A DNA stretch of 64,000 nt from Moraxellaceae bacterium (GTDB taxonomy: Bacteria; Pseudomonadota; Gammaproteobacteria; Pseudomonadales; Moraxellaceae). A program made the position numbers and the translations under genes. The notes below the pieces were generated by a model. It did not search any database. It was given only the letters and a program-made list of their open reading frames with translations, and was not told where the DNA came from. Positions 9,146-17,126 of the stretch are shown piece after piece. How positions within the stretch are numbered: the stretch's first letter is position 1; each line of letters begins with the position of its first letter. The stretch lies in the NCBI GenBank assembly GCA_029237815.1, contig JAQZBP010000007.1:1-64000 (forward strand), read 5' to 3'.

Positions 9146-10835
9146 GGCGCTGCCGGTTTCCGCCGCCAGTCTCGTGGTCTGGTCGCGCGATGCGCGTCCG
9201 CCCGCGCAGCCGGCGCGCGCGCCGACGCTACGCCACAAGCCCCTGGGTGGCCTGGCCGCTTTCGACTGGCAATGGCGTCACCGTTTTGCGCTGCGCCGCG
9301 AAGAGCGCTTCCTGGCGGCGGCGCTGGCCGCCGCCGACTCGGAGGAGGGCGCACTGTCTTCTGCCGCACCGGGCGACATCACGGTGCAGGATTTCCGGAT
9401 GGCCTTTGCCGACTCCTGTCGGGCGGCCGGATTGGATGCCACGCCGTCGCTCCAGCGCCAAGTGCTGGCCCTGTTGCGTGGCTGCTATGTCGCCATGCCG
9501 GAGTCCGCCCGGCTGCAGGCGGTGAGCGTGGCCGCCGCGGTGGCGGCGCGTTGCGGACTTGCCGTGCATCTTGCCTGCGAAGAGAAGGAACGGGTCGCGC
9601 CGCTGCTGGCGGCGGTCAACGCCGCGCTGGGCGACGACCTGCCGCCTGCGGTCGCACTGGCCGAGGCGGGTGCCGATGCCGACCTGGTGTCCGGCGCCGG
9701 AGCAGGCGTGGTCTGTGGCACGGCATCTTCATTCGCCCATGCCTGGCTGCGCTGGGGCGGCGAGAGCGGGGCCCTCGACCGGGCCGCCGGCTGGCTCTCC
9801 GGCGCCGCCGCGCGGCGCTATTCCTTTGCTGCGCTGCTGCTCACGCCCGATGGCGACCGCGTGCTGCTCGACCTGATCCGCCATCCGCTGCAACTGACCC
9901 GCGACCAGGCCGAGGATTCGGCGGCACTGATGCTGGAGCTGGCGGCAATGACGGCGGACTGGCAGGAGGGCGTCGAATTCGCTGACGGCAGCGCAACTGC
10001 GCAAGGCAGCCGCCTGCTGGACGAGGTCGCGGCCCGCAAGGGCGGCCTCTGGTCCGTGCCGCGCCTGCGCAGCGCCTATTTCGGCGCGCTGCTGGCCGCG
10101 CGTCGTCTGGTGCCGGACCGGGACTTCACGCTCGCGGAGGGACGCCTCAACTGGCTCGTCGACACGACGGGCATCGCCACCGACCCGGCGCAGCTCGCCC
10201 ATGTCGAGCTCGCGCTGCGCAGTCTGCACGGGCAGGCGCCGGGGCTACGCATCCGGCGCCGTGCCTGGTTCATGGATTTCTTCTGTGCCTACGCCCGCAT
10301 CGGCGCGGCCGGCGCCAATCCCGGTGCGGAGTGGCGTGACCTGTGGTGGCTGCACGCGCTGCCGGTGCTCGACAACCGGCCGCACCGGCTGCAGCCGGAA
10401 TGGACCACGGCCAGTCCTGTCGCGGACGGTGTCCGTCTATTCATCGGCAACGCACGCCTGCGCGGTCTGCCGGGCTTGCCGACTGACCTGCCCAGCCTGG
10501 AAACGCGCGACGGCGCGCGCCTGCTTGCCGAGGCAGTCGTGGCCGGCGACGCCGTGCGCGTCCTGGGGCCGGTGGCCGCCACGCGACAGCTTCCCGCGGA
10601 GGTTTCCAGTATCATGCTCGCCGCCGATGCGCGCGTGGTGCCGGCGCCGTTCGCCACGCTGGCCGGCTGGCTCCTGCAGCGCGGGCGGCCCGGCCACATG
10701 CTGGCCCGCCTGCTCGGCCGCTGGGTCCTGTGGCGCGCCCAGGTACAGCGCTACGACATTCGCCGCGCGCTCGTCCTGCGCCACCAGCAGGAGCGGCGCA
10801 CCTATGCTTTTACCGGGGACGGTCGGGAAGACTGA
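9138..10835 (+). CDS. Degenerate SecA-like protein (predicted pseudo-ATPase)
   Basis: 565 residues, shorter than housekeeping SecA (about 900). Reading it against SecA landmarks from memory gives collinear matches with the catalytic residues gone. The Walker A region (MKTGEGKT in SecA) becomes MPESARLQ at ~120-127. 'DITYGTNNEFGFDYLRD' becomes 'DLVSGAGAGVVCGTASSFAHAWLR'. The DEAD/Walker B box 'VDEVDSILIDEARTPLI' becomes 'LLLTPDGDRVLLDLIRHPLQL' (~232-252). 'FFRxYxxLxGMTGTA' becomes 'FFCAYARIGAAGA' (~380). The C-terminal 'RAQ..R..IRR.LL..' plus 'FSGR' pattern survives as 'WRAQVQRYDIRRALVLRHQQERRTYAFTGDGRED'. No zinc-binding tail. Good SD (GAGGAGG) before ATG. It should bind neither ATP nor unwind; a structural adaptor for cargo is the likely role (inference). 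Confidence 0.65.
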   Translation: MSEALPVSAASLVVWSRDARPPAQPARAPTLRHKPLGGLAAFDWQWRHRFALRREERFLAAALAAADSEEGALSSAAPGDITVQDFRMAFADSCRAAGLDATPSLQRQVLALLRGCYVAMPESARLQAVSVAAAVAARCGLAVHLACEEKERVAPLLAAVNAALGDDLPPAVALAEAGADADLVSGAGAGVVCGTASSFAHAWLRWGGESGALDRAAGWLSGAAARRYSFAALLLTPDGDRVLLDLIRHPLQLTRDQAEDSAALMLELAAMTADWQEGVEFADGSATAQGSRLLDEVAARKGGLWSVPRLRSAYFGALLAARRLVPDRDFTLAEGRLNWLVDTTGIATDPAQLAHVELALRSLHGQAPGLRIRRRAWFMDFFCAYARIGAAGANPGAEWRDLWWLHALPVLDNRPHRLQPEWTTASPVADGVRLFIGNARLRGLPGLPTDLPSLETRDGARLLAEAVVAGDAVRVLGPVAATRQLPAEVSSIMLAADARVVPAPFATLAGWLLQRGRPGHMLARLLGRWVLWRAQVQRYDIRRALVLRHQQERRTYAFTGDGRED

Positions 10836-10837
10836 TC

Positions 10838-11653
10838 ATGCGAACATCACTGAATTATCTGCTGGCCATCGGCATCGGACTCCTTCCGGTGCCTATGCTT
10901 GCCGCGCCGCCCTTGCCGGCGTCGCCTGCCGCCGTGCCGGCAAAGCGGCCCCTGCCGGCGCCGCGCGTGCCGCGTACGCCGGGTGGCGCCGACATCGGCT
11001 GGAGCTGCCTGCTCGAGCCGAGCAGCCGCGTCGAGGTGGCCACGGAAGTGCAGGGCGTGCTTGACGCCGTGCTGGTGGAGCGCGGCGCCCTGGTGAAGCG
11101 TGGCGCCGTGCTCGCCCGGATGCGCTCCGGTCTCGAGGAGGCCAGCGTCACGCTGGCGCGCGCCAAGGCCGATTTCGGCACACGCAAGAGCACGCGCAAC
11201 GAAGAGCTGTTCGCCGAGGAAATGATTTCCACGCACGAGAAGGACGAGCTTCAGACGGAGGCGATGATCGCCAAGCTCGAGCTGCGCGAATCCGAAGAGC
11301 GCCTGCGCATGCGCCAGATCCTCAGTCCGGTCGACGGCATCGTGGTCGAGCGGCACAAGTCGGCCGGCGAATATGTGGGCAACGAGCCCGTGTTCACGGT
11401 GGTGCGTGTCGATCCACTGCATGTCGAGGTCGTGGCGCCCGCGTCGCGCTACGGCACCATCCGCAAGGGCATGGTCGCGGACGTGCGCCCGGAACAGCCG
11501 GTGGGCGGCAGCTTCAAGGCCAGGGTGAGCATCGTCGATCCCGTGATCGATGCGGCGAGCGGTACCTTCGGCGTGCGCCTCACCTTGCCCAATCCCGGTA
11601 ATGCACTGCCGGCCGGCCTCAAGTGCCAGGTCAGCTTCGAAGGTGCGCCATGA
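10838..11653 (+). CDS. Periplasmic adaptor (HlyD/RND-type membrane fusion protein)
   Basis: 271 residues from the ATG at 10838, two bases after the SecA-like stop. The N-terminus is a signal peptide (MRTSLNYLLAIGIGLLPVPMLAA) followed by a Pro-rich linker. Then comes the classic adaptor series: lipoyl half-motif ('VEVATEVQGVLDAVLVERGALVKRGAVLARM'), alpha-helical hairpin, second half-motif ('ILSPVDGIVVERHKSAGEYVG') and a beta-barrel end ('GTFGVRLTLPNPGNALPAGLKCQVSFE'). The small size and signal peptide suggest a soluble or periplasmic adaptor that pairs with the two membrane-anchored HlyD-like proteins upstream. No outer-membrane TolC-like partner is seen nearby, so that part must be encoded elsewhere. 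It overlaps the next gene by ATGA. Confidence 0.85.
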   Translation: MRTSLNYLLAIGIGLLPVPMLAAPPLPASPAAVPAKRPLPAPRVPRTPGGADIGWSCLLEPSSRVEVATEVQGVLDAVLVERGALVKRGAVLARMRSGLEEASVTLARAKADFGTRKSTRNEELFAEEMISTHEKDELQTEAMIAKLELRESEERLRMRQILSPVDGIVVERHKSAGEYVGNEPVFTVVRVDPLHVEVVAPASRYGTIRKGMVADVRPEQPVGGSFKARVSIVDPVIDAASGTFGVRLTLPNPGNALPAGLKCQVSFEGAP

Positions 11654-12411
11654 ATCCGCTGAATCGCCGGTGTCGCGCGGCGCCAGCCGTGCTGCTTCTG
11701 CTGCTCGCCGGGTGCGAGCGTGAACCCGAACAACCGGTGACGCCGCCGCCGGCGCCCAAGACGGTGCAATTGCCGCCGGCGCCACCGCCCGAGCCCGTGG
11801 TGGAAGCGGAGGCCCCGATCGAGGCGCCCGTCGTGGCAGCGCCGAAGAAGGTGGCCCACCCGCGCGTGGCCGCGCTGCCGCCGGGCTTTGTCCGCGTCGC
11901 GGCCGGCGACTTCACCGACACCACCGGCAAGCGCCTGCGCACGCCGGCATTCGCGATCGCCAGGCAACCGGTCACCGTGGCGCAGCTGCTGCGCTGGGCG
12001 GAGTCCGATGAAGGCCGGCGCCTGCCCCAGCTCAACGGCAATCCCGCCGGCGACGCCGTGGTGACCGACCTCGACTGGATGGCTGCCGACGCCTACGCGC
12101 GCTGGCTCTCGAAAACCGAAAAGCGCAACTACCGCCTGCCGAGCGAACTGGAGTGGTTGCGCGCGGCGCAGTCCGGCCGTATCGACACGCAGGCGCAACG
12201 TCAGCCTGCGGAGCCGCCGCTCTGGGAGTGGACCGCCGACTGCTGGAACGATGGCAGCCTGCAGACGGCGACCGGCGAGCCGGTGCCCGCGCGCTGCGCC
12301 AGCCGCATCCTGGTCGGCGGCGAATACGATGCGTCCAGTGCGTGGGGCAGGGCGCCGATGGGCGAACGCCGGCCGGCCGCCTCCTTCCGCCTCGTGCTCG
12401 AGCTGCAGTAA
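11650..12411 (+). CDS. Lipoprotein with formylglycine-generating-enzyme (SUMF1)-like domain
   Basis: 253 residues. The signal peptide ends in a lipobox (LLLLAGC), followed by a Pro/Glu-rich linker, so it is probably membrane-anchored through a lipidated Cys. From ~75 onward it shows the SUMF1/FGE fold pattern: 'GFVRVAAGDF', 'YRLPSELEWLRAAQSG', 'WEWTADCW' and 'RILVGGEYDASSAWGRAP..R....SFRLVL'. Most lipoproteins of this family are not oxygenases. The paired active-site cysteines of true FGE are not evident here, so a structural or ligand-binding role is more likely. Last gene of the cluster; start overlaps the upstream stop (ATGA), and a strong terminator follows at 12515. Confidence 0.75.
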   Translation: MNPLNRRCRAAPAVLLLLLAGCEREPEQPVTPPPAPKTVQLPPAPPPEPVVEAEAPIEAPVVAAPKKVAHPRVAALPPGFVRVAAGDFTDTTGKRLRTPAFAIARQPVTVAQLLRWAESDEGRRLPQLNGNPAGDAVVTDLDWMAADAYARWLSKTEKRNYRLPSELEWLRAAQSGRIDTQAQRQPAEPPLWEWTADCWNDGSLQTATGEPVPARCASRILVGGEYDASSAWGRAPMGERRPAASFRLVLELQ

Positions 12412-12514
12412 GGCGGCCGCCACGGCCAGGAAGCCACACTGCCGCGCTGATTTTCGGGGCAGGCCGGACGCGTCCGGTAGCGTTTCCGCGTAACGCACCT
12501 TGCGACGCTCACCT

Positions 12515-12546
12515 AAAAAAATGCCCCGCAGTGCGGGGCATTTTTC
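12515..12546. terminator. Bidirectional rho-independent terminator
   Basis: Stem ATGCCCCGC / GCGGGGCAT with a two-base loop, preceded by seven A and followed by five T. It lies between the converging export cluster (plus) and the BON gene (minus) and can stop both. Confidence 0.85.
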
Positions 12547-12582
12547 ATGGTGCCGCGGCGATGCTGTGGTGTGGAGTGGCGA

Positions 12583-13218
12583 TTATTCAGCGCCGCCCAC
12601 CCGCAGCTGCGAGGCATCGACCTCGCGCGCGCCCTCGATTTCCTTCGCGACCTGGATGGCGCGGTCGTACTCGACCTGCGAATCGACCTCGCCGATCAGG
12701 CTGACCGTGCCGTTCATGGTTTTCACGCCGATGTTCATGCCCTTGGTGATGCGGTCGGCGAGCAGCGCGGATTTCACCTTCGTCGTGATCCAGCTGTCGG
12801 AGGCCACGCGCTCCGATTTCTGCATCGTGTCGCGGGCATCCTCGCGCATCGTGTTGCGCGTGGTCGGCGTGGCGATGCGGTTGTCGACCTTGGTCACGCC
12901 CCCGACATGGCGCGCCACCTCTTCGGCGGCGCGACGTGCGTCGTCCGAATTGGCGGTACCGGTCAGCACCACGGTGCCATTCACGGTCTGCACGTCGATG
13001 TCGGCCTCCTTGAAGCGGTCGTCGCCGGCCATGGCGGAGCGGATCTTGCTGCTGATCACGACGTCGTCGGCTGAGCCGCTGCCGCGGGCGTTCTCGCTGG
13101 TGGCCGGCTCCATGCGGTTGCCCTCGGCGAGCACCGGGCCCACGAGGGTGGCAAGCGCAGTGGCCAGGGCCAGCGTGGCGGCGGACATCCGCTTGATGTT
13201 CTTGTTGATGTTCTTCAT
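12583..13218 (-). CDS. Periplasmic BON-domain stress protein (OsmY-like)
   Basis: 211 residues from the ATG at 13218, chosen over a GTG five codons upstream because AGGAG lies at ideal distance. A signal peptide (LALATALATLVGPVLA) is followed by two BON domains at roughly 50-115 and 140-205, each with the 'D..I...V...L......' helix and the 'VxxxNGTVxLxGxxxS' strand ('VQTVNGTVVLTGTANS', 'VKTMNGTVSLIGEVDS'). OsmY-type proteins act in the periplasm during osmotic or envelope stress and are thought to bind membranes or assist folding. Transcribed towards the export cluster, with a shared terminator. Confidence 0.9.
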   Translation of the reverse strand: MKNINKNIKRMSAATLALATALATLVGPVLAEGNRMEPATSENARGSGSADDVVISSKIRSAMAGDDRFKEADIDVQTVNGTVVLTGTANSDDARRAAEEVARHVGGVTKVDNRIATPTTRNTMREDARDTMQKSERVASDSWITTKVKSALLADRITKGMNIGVKTMNGTVSLIGEVDSQVEYDRAIQVAKEIEGAREVDASQLRVGGAE

Positions 13219-13261
13219 GGCTTTCTCCTTCACGTCGTCTTTGACAAGGTGCCCTGAATAG

Positions 13262-13589
13262 AATCAGGCGAAGCCCTCAGCCGCCGTTGGACTCGCGTGT
13301 GGAAGCTGGCGGGGGATGTTGCGCCGTAGGCAGCTGCGTAAGGCGAGCGGCAGCTGTATTGCGCGAGTGCTACGGGCGTAACTGCCGCGAGGCTGCGCAC
13401 CGCAAACAGGGGCAGGCCAGAGGCAACTGTCTGAAAGTCCCGGCCCATCATGCAGACCGGGCCGGGTAAGGTCGGGGCTTGATGCATGTCAGCAGGACCC
13501 GGCGCCGCCGGTGCTAGCCTGCCCTGCAGCAGGGCCTTATCCTGCCTGCTCCCTGCCCGGAACGTCCCGCAAGAGTGAATCGCCGACCC
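13262..13589. other. Intergenic divergent promoter region
   Basis: About 330 bp between the BON gene (minus) and the phosphorylase gene (plus). Apart from the FNR-like box listed separately I see no coding potential on either strand that I trust. Confidence 0.6.
13479..13492 (+). promoter_or_regulatory. FNR/ANR-like box upstream of the phosphorylase operon
   Basis: TTGATGCATGTCAG is an imperfect dyad close to the FNR/ANR consensus TTGAT-N4-ATCAA; the right half is GTCAG. It lies about 100 bp before the AMP/thymidine phosphorylase start, compatible with oxygen-limited activation. Confidence 0.4.
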
Positions 13590-15101
13590 ATGAACAGAGC
13601 CCCGGACACGCTGCGCTTCAAGCCGCTCGGCATCGACACCGCCTACGACCACGTGGTGTTCATGCACGCCCGCTGCCACGTCTGCCGCGCCGAAGGCTTC
13701 GCGGCGCAGACCCGTATCGTGGTGCACGCCCGGGACAAGTCGCTGATCGCCACGCTGAACATCATCAACGACGGCCTGCTCGACACGAACGACATCTCGC
13801 TCAGCCTGGGTGCGCAGCACACGCTGGGCCTGGAGGAGGGCGATCCGGTGACCGTGTCGCACGTGCCCTTCCTGCATTCGGCGAGCCTGGTGCGCGGCAA
13901 GATCTTCGGCCAGCGCCTCGGCCGCGCCGACATGCAGGCCATCATCGATGACGCCGTGACGGGCCGGCTCTCCGAGCTGCACCTGGCGTCCTTCGTCACG
14001 GCCTGCGCCGGCGAACACCTCGACACCGACGAGATCGTGGCGCTGACCGAAGCCATGGTGACGGCCGGTGAGCGCCTGACCTGGCCGCACCCGGTGGTGG
14101 TCGACAAGCATTGCGTCGGTGGCCTGCCCGGCAACCGCACGACGCCCATCGTGGTGGCCATCGGTACCGCCTGCGGACTCGTGATGCCGAAGACCTCCTC
14201 GCGCGCGATCACCTCGCCGGCCGGCACCGCCGACACCATGGAGGTGCTGGCTCCGGTGAACCTGGACCTGGCCGGCATGCGCCGCGTGGTGGAGCAGACC
14301 GGGGGCTGCCTGGTGTGGGGCGGCGCCATGTCGCTGTCGCCCGCCGACGACGTGCTGATCCGCGTCGAGCGTCCGCTCGACCTCGACAGCGACGGCCAGC
14401 TCGTCGCCTCCATCCTGTCCAAGAAGATCGCCGCCGGCTCCAACCGCGTGCTCATCGACCTGCCGGTGGGACCGACCGCCAAGATGCGCAGCATCGAGGC
14501 CGCCAACCGCGTGTCAGGGCGCCTGGTCGCCGTGGGCCGCGCGCTCGGCATCGAGGTCACGCCGATGGTGACGGACGGCCTGCAGCCCATCGGCCGTGGC
14601 ATCGGCCCGGCGCTGGAGGCGCGCGACGTGGTGCAGGTGCTGACGAACGAAAAGAACGCGCCGGCGGACTTGCGCGAGCGCGCGCTGCTGCTGGCAGCGC
14701 GCCTGCTCGAACTCGGTGGCAAGGCCGCGCCGGGGCAGGGCGCCCAGCTTGCGGCGGCGACGCTGGACAGCGGCCGCGCCTGGACGCAGTTCCAGCGCAT
14801 CTGCGCCGCGCAGGGCGGCCTGCGCGAGATTCCCGTGGCGCCGCTGGTGCACATCGTGCGCGCCACGCGCGCCGGGCGCGTGTCCGGCATCGACAACCGC
14901 GTGCTGGCCCGCATCGCCAAGCTGGCCGGCGCGCCGACCTCGCCGGTGGCCGGGCTCGACCTGCACGTGCACCTGGACACCTGGGTCGAGCGCGACCAGC
15001 CGCTGTTTTCCATCCACGCCGATGCGCCGGGCGAGTTGCGCTATGCGCGCAGTTACCAGGCGGAACATACGGACGTCATCGTCATCGAGGAGGAGTCATG
15101 A
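13590..15101 (+). CDS. AMP phosphorylase / thymidine phosphorylase family protein
   Basis: 503 residues from the ATG at 13590 (a GTG at 13575 is possible). The length and the extra N-terminal domain (~1-90) match the archaeal-type AMP phosphorylase/DeoA-like branch rather than the ~440-residue bacterial thymidine phosphorylase. Visible signatures are 'VVVDKHCVGGLPGNRTTPIV', 'MPKTSSRAITSPAGTADTMEVLAPV' and a C-terminal lipoyl-like pyrimidine-phosphorylase domain ('GLDLHVHLDTWVERDQPLFSIHA'). AMP phosphorylase converts a nucleoside monophosphate plus phosphate to base plus ribose-1,5-bisphosphate; substrate cannot be decided from sequence. It overlaps the PRPP-synthetase-like gene by ATGA, so the two work together in nucleotide salvage or breakdown. 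Confidence 0.8.
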   Translation: MNRAPDTLRFKPLGIDTAYDHVVFMHARCHVCRAEGFAAQTRIVVHARDKSLIATLNIINDGLLDTNDISLSLGAQHTLGLEEGDPVTVSHVPFLHSASLVRGKIFGQRLGRADMQAIIDDAVTGRLSELHLASFVTACAGEHLDTDEIVALTEAMVTAGERLTWPHPVVVDKHCVGGLPGNRTTPIVVAIGTACGLVMPKTSSRAITSPAGTADTMEVLAPVNLDLAGMRRVVEQTGGCLVWGGAMSLSPADDVLIRVERPLDLDSDGQLVASILSKKIAAGSNRVLIDLPVGPTAKMRSIEAANRVSGRLVAVGRALGIEVTPMVTDGLQPIGRGIGPALEARDVVQVLTNEKNAPADLRERALLLAARLLELGGKAAPGQGAQLAAATLDSGRAWTQFQRICAAQGGLREIPVAPLVHIVRATRAGRVSGIDNRVLARIAKLAGAPTSPVAGLDLHVHLDTWVERDQPLFSIHADAPGELRYARSYQAEHTDVIVIEEES

Positions 15102-15991
15102 GCGCGCCCCTGCTGCTGGTCTATCCCGGTAACGAAACCTTGGCCGACGCGCTGGTGGCGCAACTGGCCTGCGATGTCGCCGCGCTCGCGCTGCACCATT
15201 TCCCGGACGGCGAGACACTGGTGACGCTGCCCGCGGTGAAAGACCGTGAAGTCCTGCTGCTGTGCTCGCTGGACCGTCCGGACGCCAAGCTGGCGCCGCT
15301 GCTCTTCGCCGCCGACGCCGCGCGCGACCTCGGCGCCACGCGCGTCGGCCTGATTGCGCCGTATCTCGCCTACATGCGCCAGGACCGCCGCTTCCATCCG
15401 GGCGAAGCCGTCACCTCGCGCAGCTTCGCCGGCGTGATTTCGCACCATTTCGATTTCCTGGCCACGGTCGACCCGCACCTGCACCGCTACCACGACCTCG
15501 CCGAGATCTACTCGATCCCGGCGCGCGCCGTATCGTCCGCGGCGGCCATCGCCGCGTGGATTCGGCGCGAGGTGAAGCAGCCGCTGCTGGTCGGCCCCGA
15601 CGAGGAGAGCGCGCAGTGGATCGAGGCGGTCGCCGCCCTCGAAGGGCTGCCGCACACCGTGCTCACCAAGACGCGCCACGACGACTTCAACGTGGAGGTG
15701 TCATTGCCGGATGCCGGGCGCTGGGCCGGGCTCACCCCGGTGCTGGTCGACGACATCGTCTCCAGCGCGCACACCATGATCGCCGCGGCGGGCAGCCTGA
15801 AGAAAATGGGCCTTGCCGCGCCGGTCTGCGTCGGCGTGCATGCGCTCTTCGGCGGCACCGCGTACGCGGAGCTGAAGGCGGCGGGTGCGGCGCGCATCGC
15901 GACCTGCAACTGCGTGCCGCACGACTCCAATGCCATCGATGTGATGCCGGCCCTGGCCGACGGCCTCGCCGCGCTGCTCAAAACGGCCTAG
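15098..15991 (+). CDS. Ribose-phosphate pyrophosphokinase (PRPP synthetase) family
   Basis: 297 residues, with an ATGA overlap with the phosphorylase and SD GGAGGAG. Core motifs are 'HHFPDGETLV', 'PYLAYMRQDRRFHPGEAVTSRSFA', the divalent-metal His region 'VDPHLHRY', and the PRPP/R5P loop 'PVLVDDIVSSAHTM'. The catalytic flexible loop, usually around KRR in housekeeping Prs, reads 'TKTRHDDFNVEV', so this is a divergent member. The family makes PRPP from ribose-5-phosphate and ATP. Pairing with a phosphorylase that may release ribose-1,5-bisphosphate raises the possibility of another sugar-phosphate substrate (inference). Likely not the only Prs in the cell. Confidence 0.85.
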   Translation: MSAPLLLVYPGNETLADALVAQLACDVAALALHHFPDGETLVTLPAVKDREVLLLCSLDRPDAKLAPLLFAADAARDLGATRVGLIAPYLAYMRQDRRFHPGEAVTSRSFAGVISHHFDFLATVDPHLHRYHDLAEIYSIPARAVSSAAAIAAWIRREVKQPLLVGPDEESAQWIEAVAALEGLPHTVLTKTRHDDFNVEVSLPDAGRWAGLTPVLVDDIVSSAHTMIAAAGSLKKMGLAAPVCVGVHALFGGTAYAELKAAGAARIATCNCVPHDSNAIDVMPALADGLAALLKTA

Positions 15992-16079
15992 CGCTGCTTC
16001 CCGACGCCTTTTCGTTCAGCGGCTACGCTGAAGGCTGTCATGGACAGTCGTGGCGACGAACTGCCACCGGGAGGAAAAC

Positions 16080-16415
16080 ATGCGACTCACTCTGGGCATT
16101 CTGTTGCTGGCCGGCTGCGTCGGCATTGCATCGGCGCAGGTCCAGCAAAAGGCGGGCGGCGAGAACCGCACTCTCGATCCCACGGTCGACGCGGCGCAGG
16201 CGCAGGGTCTTGGCGAGATCCGCTTCGTCGACGGCGACGGCCAGCATGTCACGCTCTCGCACGGCCCCATTCCGGAAATGAGCTGGCCGGCGGTGGGCAA
16301 CCACCGCCTGGCGGTGGCTAGCCGGGAGCTGCTGAAGGGCGTGCGTCCGGGGCAGCGTGTGCGCTTCACGGTGAACGACCGCGGCATCATCACGGTGCTG
16401 GATGTACTGCCCTGA
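16080..16415 (+). CDS. CusF-like periplasmic copper-binding protein
   Basis: 111 residues from the ATG at 16080 (SD GGAGGAA). Signal peptide MRLTLGILLLAGCVGIASAQ; although 'LLAGC' resembles a lipobox, cleavage after ASA is also possible. The body fits the CusF small beta-barrel: 'GLGEIRFVDGDGQHVTLSHGPIPEMSWPAVG...LLKGVRPGQRVRFTVNDRGIITVLDV'. His and Trp of the CusF metal site are present, but the Met-x-Met that follows the Trp in CusF (WPEMTM) is replaced by WPAVGN. Copper binding may therefore be altered. Neighbours (DUF305 protein, copper ATPase) support a role in metal handling. Confidence 0.75.
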   Translation: MRLTLGILLLAGCVGIASAQVQQKAGGENRTLDPTVDAAQAQGLGEIRFVDGDGQHVTLSHGPIPEMSWPAVGNHRLAVASRELLKGVRPGQRVRFTVNDRGIITVLDVLP

Positions 16416-16568
16416 CGGACGCCCGCACAGGCACTGTCTCGACGGCACCCGGCGCTGGCATACGGCCGCCACAGGCGCAATGGTTCTGGCCGCATGGCGC
16501 ATCGTTTCGTTGCACGAGCATGACCCCGCCGGACGAGGTCAGCCAGCGCAGGGGAGAGGAGGCCGGCG

Positions 16569-17015
16569 CTATTGCATCGGGCGCTTTTCCGGCGATTTCT
16601 TCAGCCAGTTGTCGAGTTGCCGGATGTCGTCCCGCTGGCTTTTGACGATCTTCTTCGCCATGGCCTTCAACTCGGGCGACTTGCCCTCGGCGGCCTCGAT
16701 CTCCGCCATTTTCACGCCCTGCTCGTGATGGTTTTTCATCATCTGCGCGAAATCACGGTCCACATCGCCGCTCAGGCGCATGCGCTGCATTTCCTGCAGC
16801 GCGTTCATGTGCGCCTGGTGCAGCTGTTGCGAGCCCGGGCCCAGGTTGGCGCTGTTCATGTCGTAGCCGTCGGCGCGCGTGGCGGCCGCGCTGCCGGGAG
16901 GCGCGGGCGAATGGTGCTGGTGGGGCGGGGCCTCCGCAATCGCCTGCAGGGAGGCAAGGCCGATACAGGCGATGAGGCCGAGGCGGGCGCGGCGCAATGA
17001 GGGGCGGATGATCAT
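16569..17015 (-). CDS. DUF305 secreted protein
   Basis: 148 residues from the ATG at 17015 (AGGAG upstream). Signal peptide near residues 8-28, a His/Pro-rich linker (PPHQHHSPAPPGS), then the DUF305 ferritin-like helical bundle with 'FAQMMKNHHEQGVKMAEIEA' and 'AKKIVKSQRDDIRQLDNWL'. DUF305 proteins are often found with copper resistance genes and carry conserved His/Met residues that may bind metal. Its stop faces the CusF-like gene and it is encoded just upstream of, and divergent in position from, the copper ATPase terminus. Confidence 0.85.
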   Translation of the reverse strand: MIIRPSLRRARLGLIACIGLASLQAIAEAPPHQHHSPAPPGSAAATRADGYDMNSANLGPGSQQLHQAHMNALQEMQRMRLSGDVDRDFAQMMKNHHEQGVKMAEIEAAEGKSPELKAMAKKIVKSQRDDIRQLDNWLKKSPEKRPMQ

Positions 17016-17126
17016 GGGGCTGACTCCTGCGGGAAGGAACACAGGAGTCAGCCTAGTCAAGAACGCAGAGGCCGAGGCGACCGGCGTGTCAGCGTGTTGC
17101 GCAGATTGTGGGTGGCCGTGTTGCGG

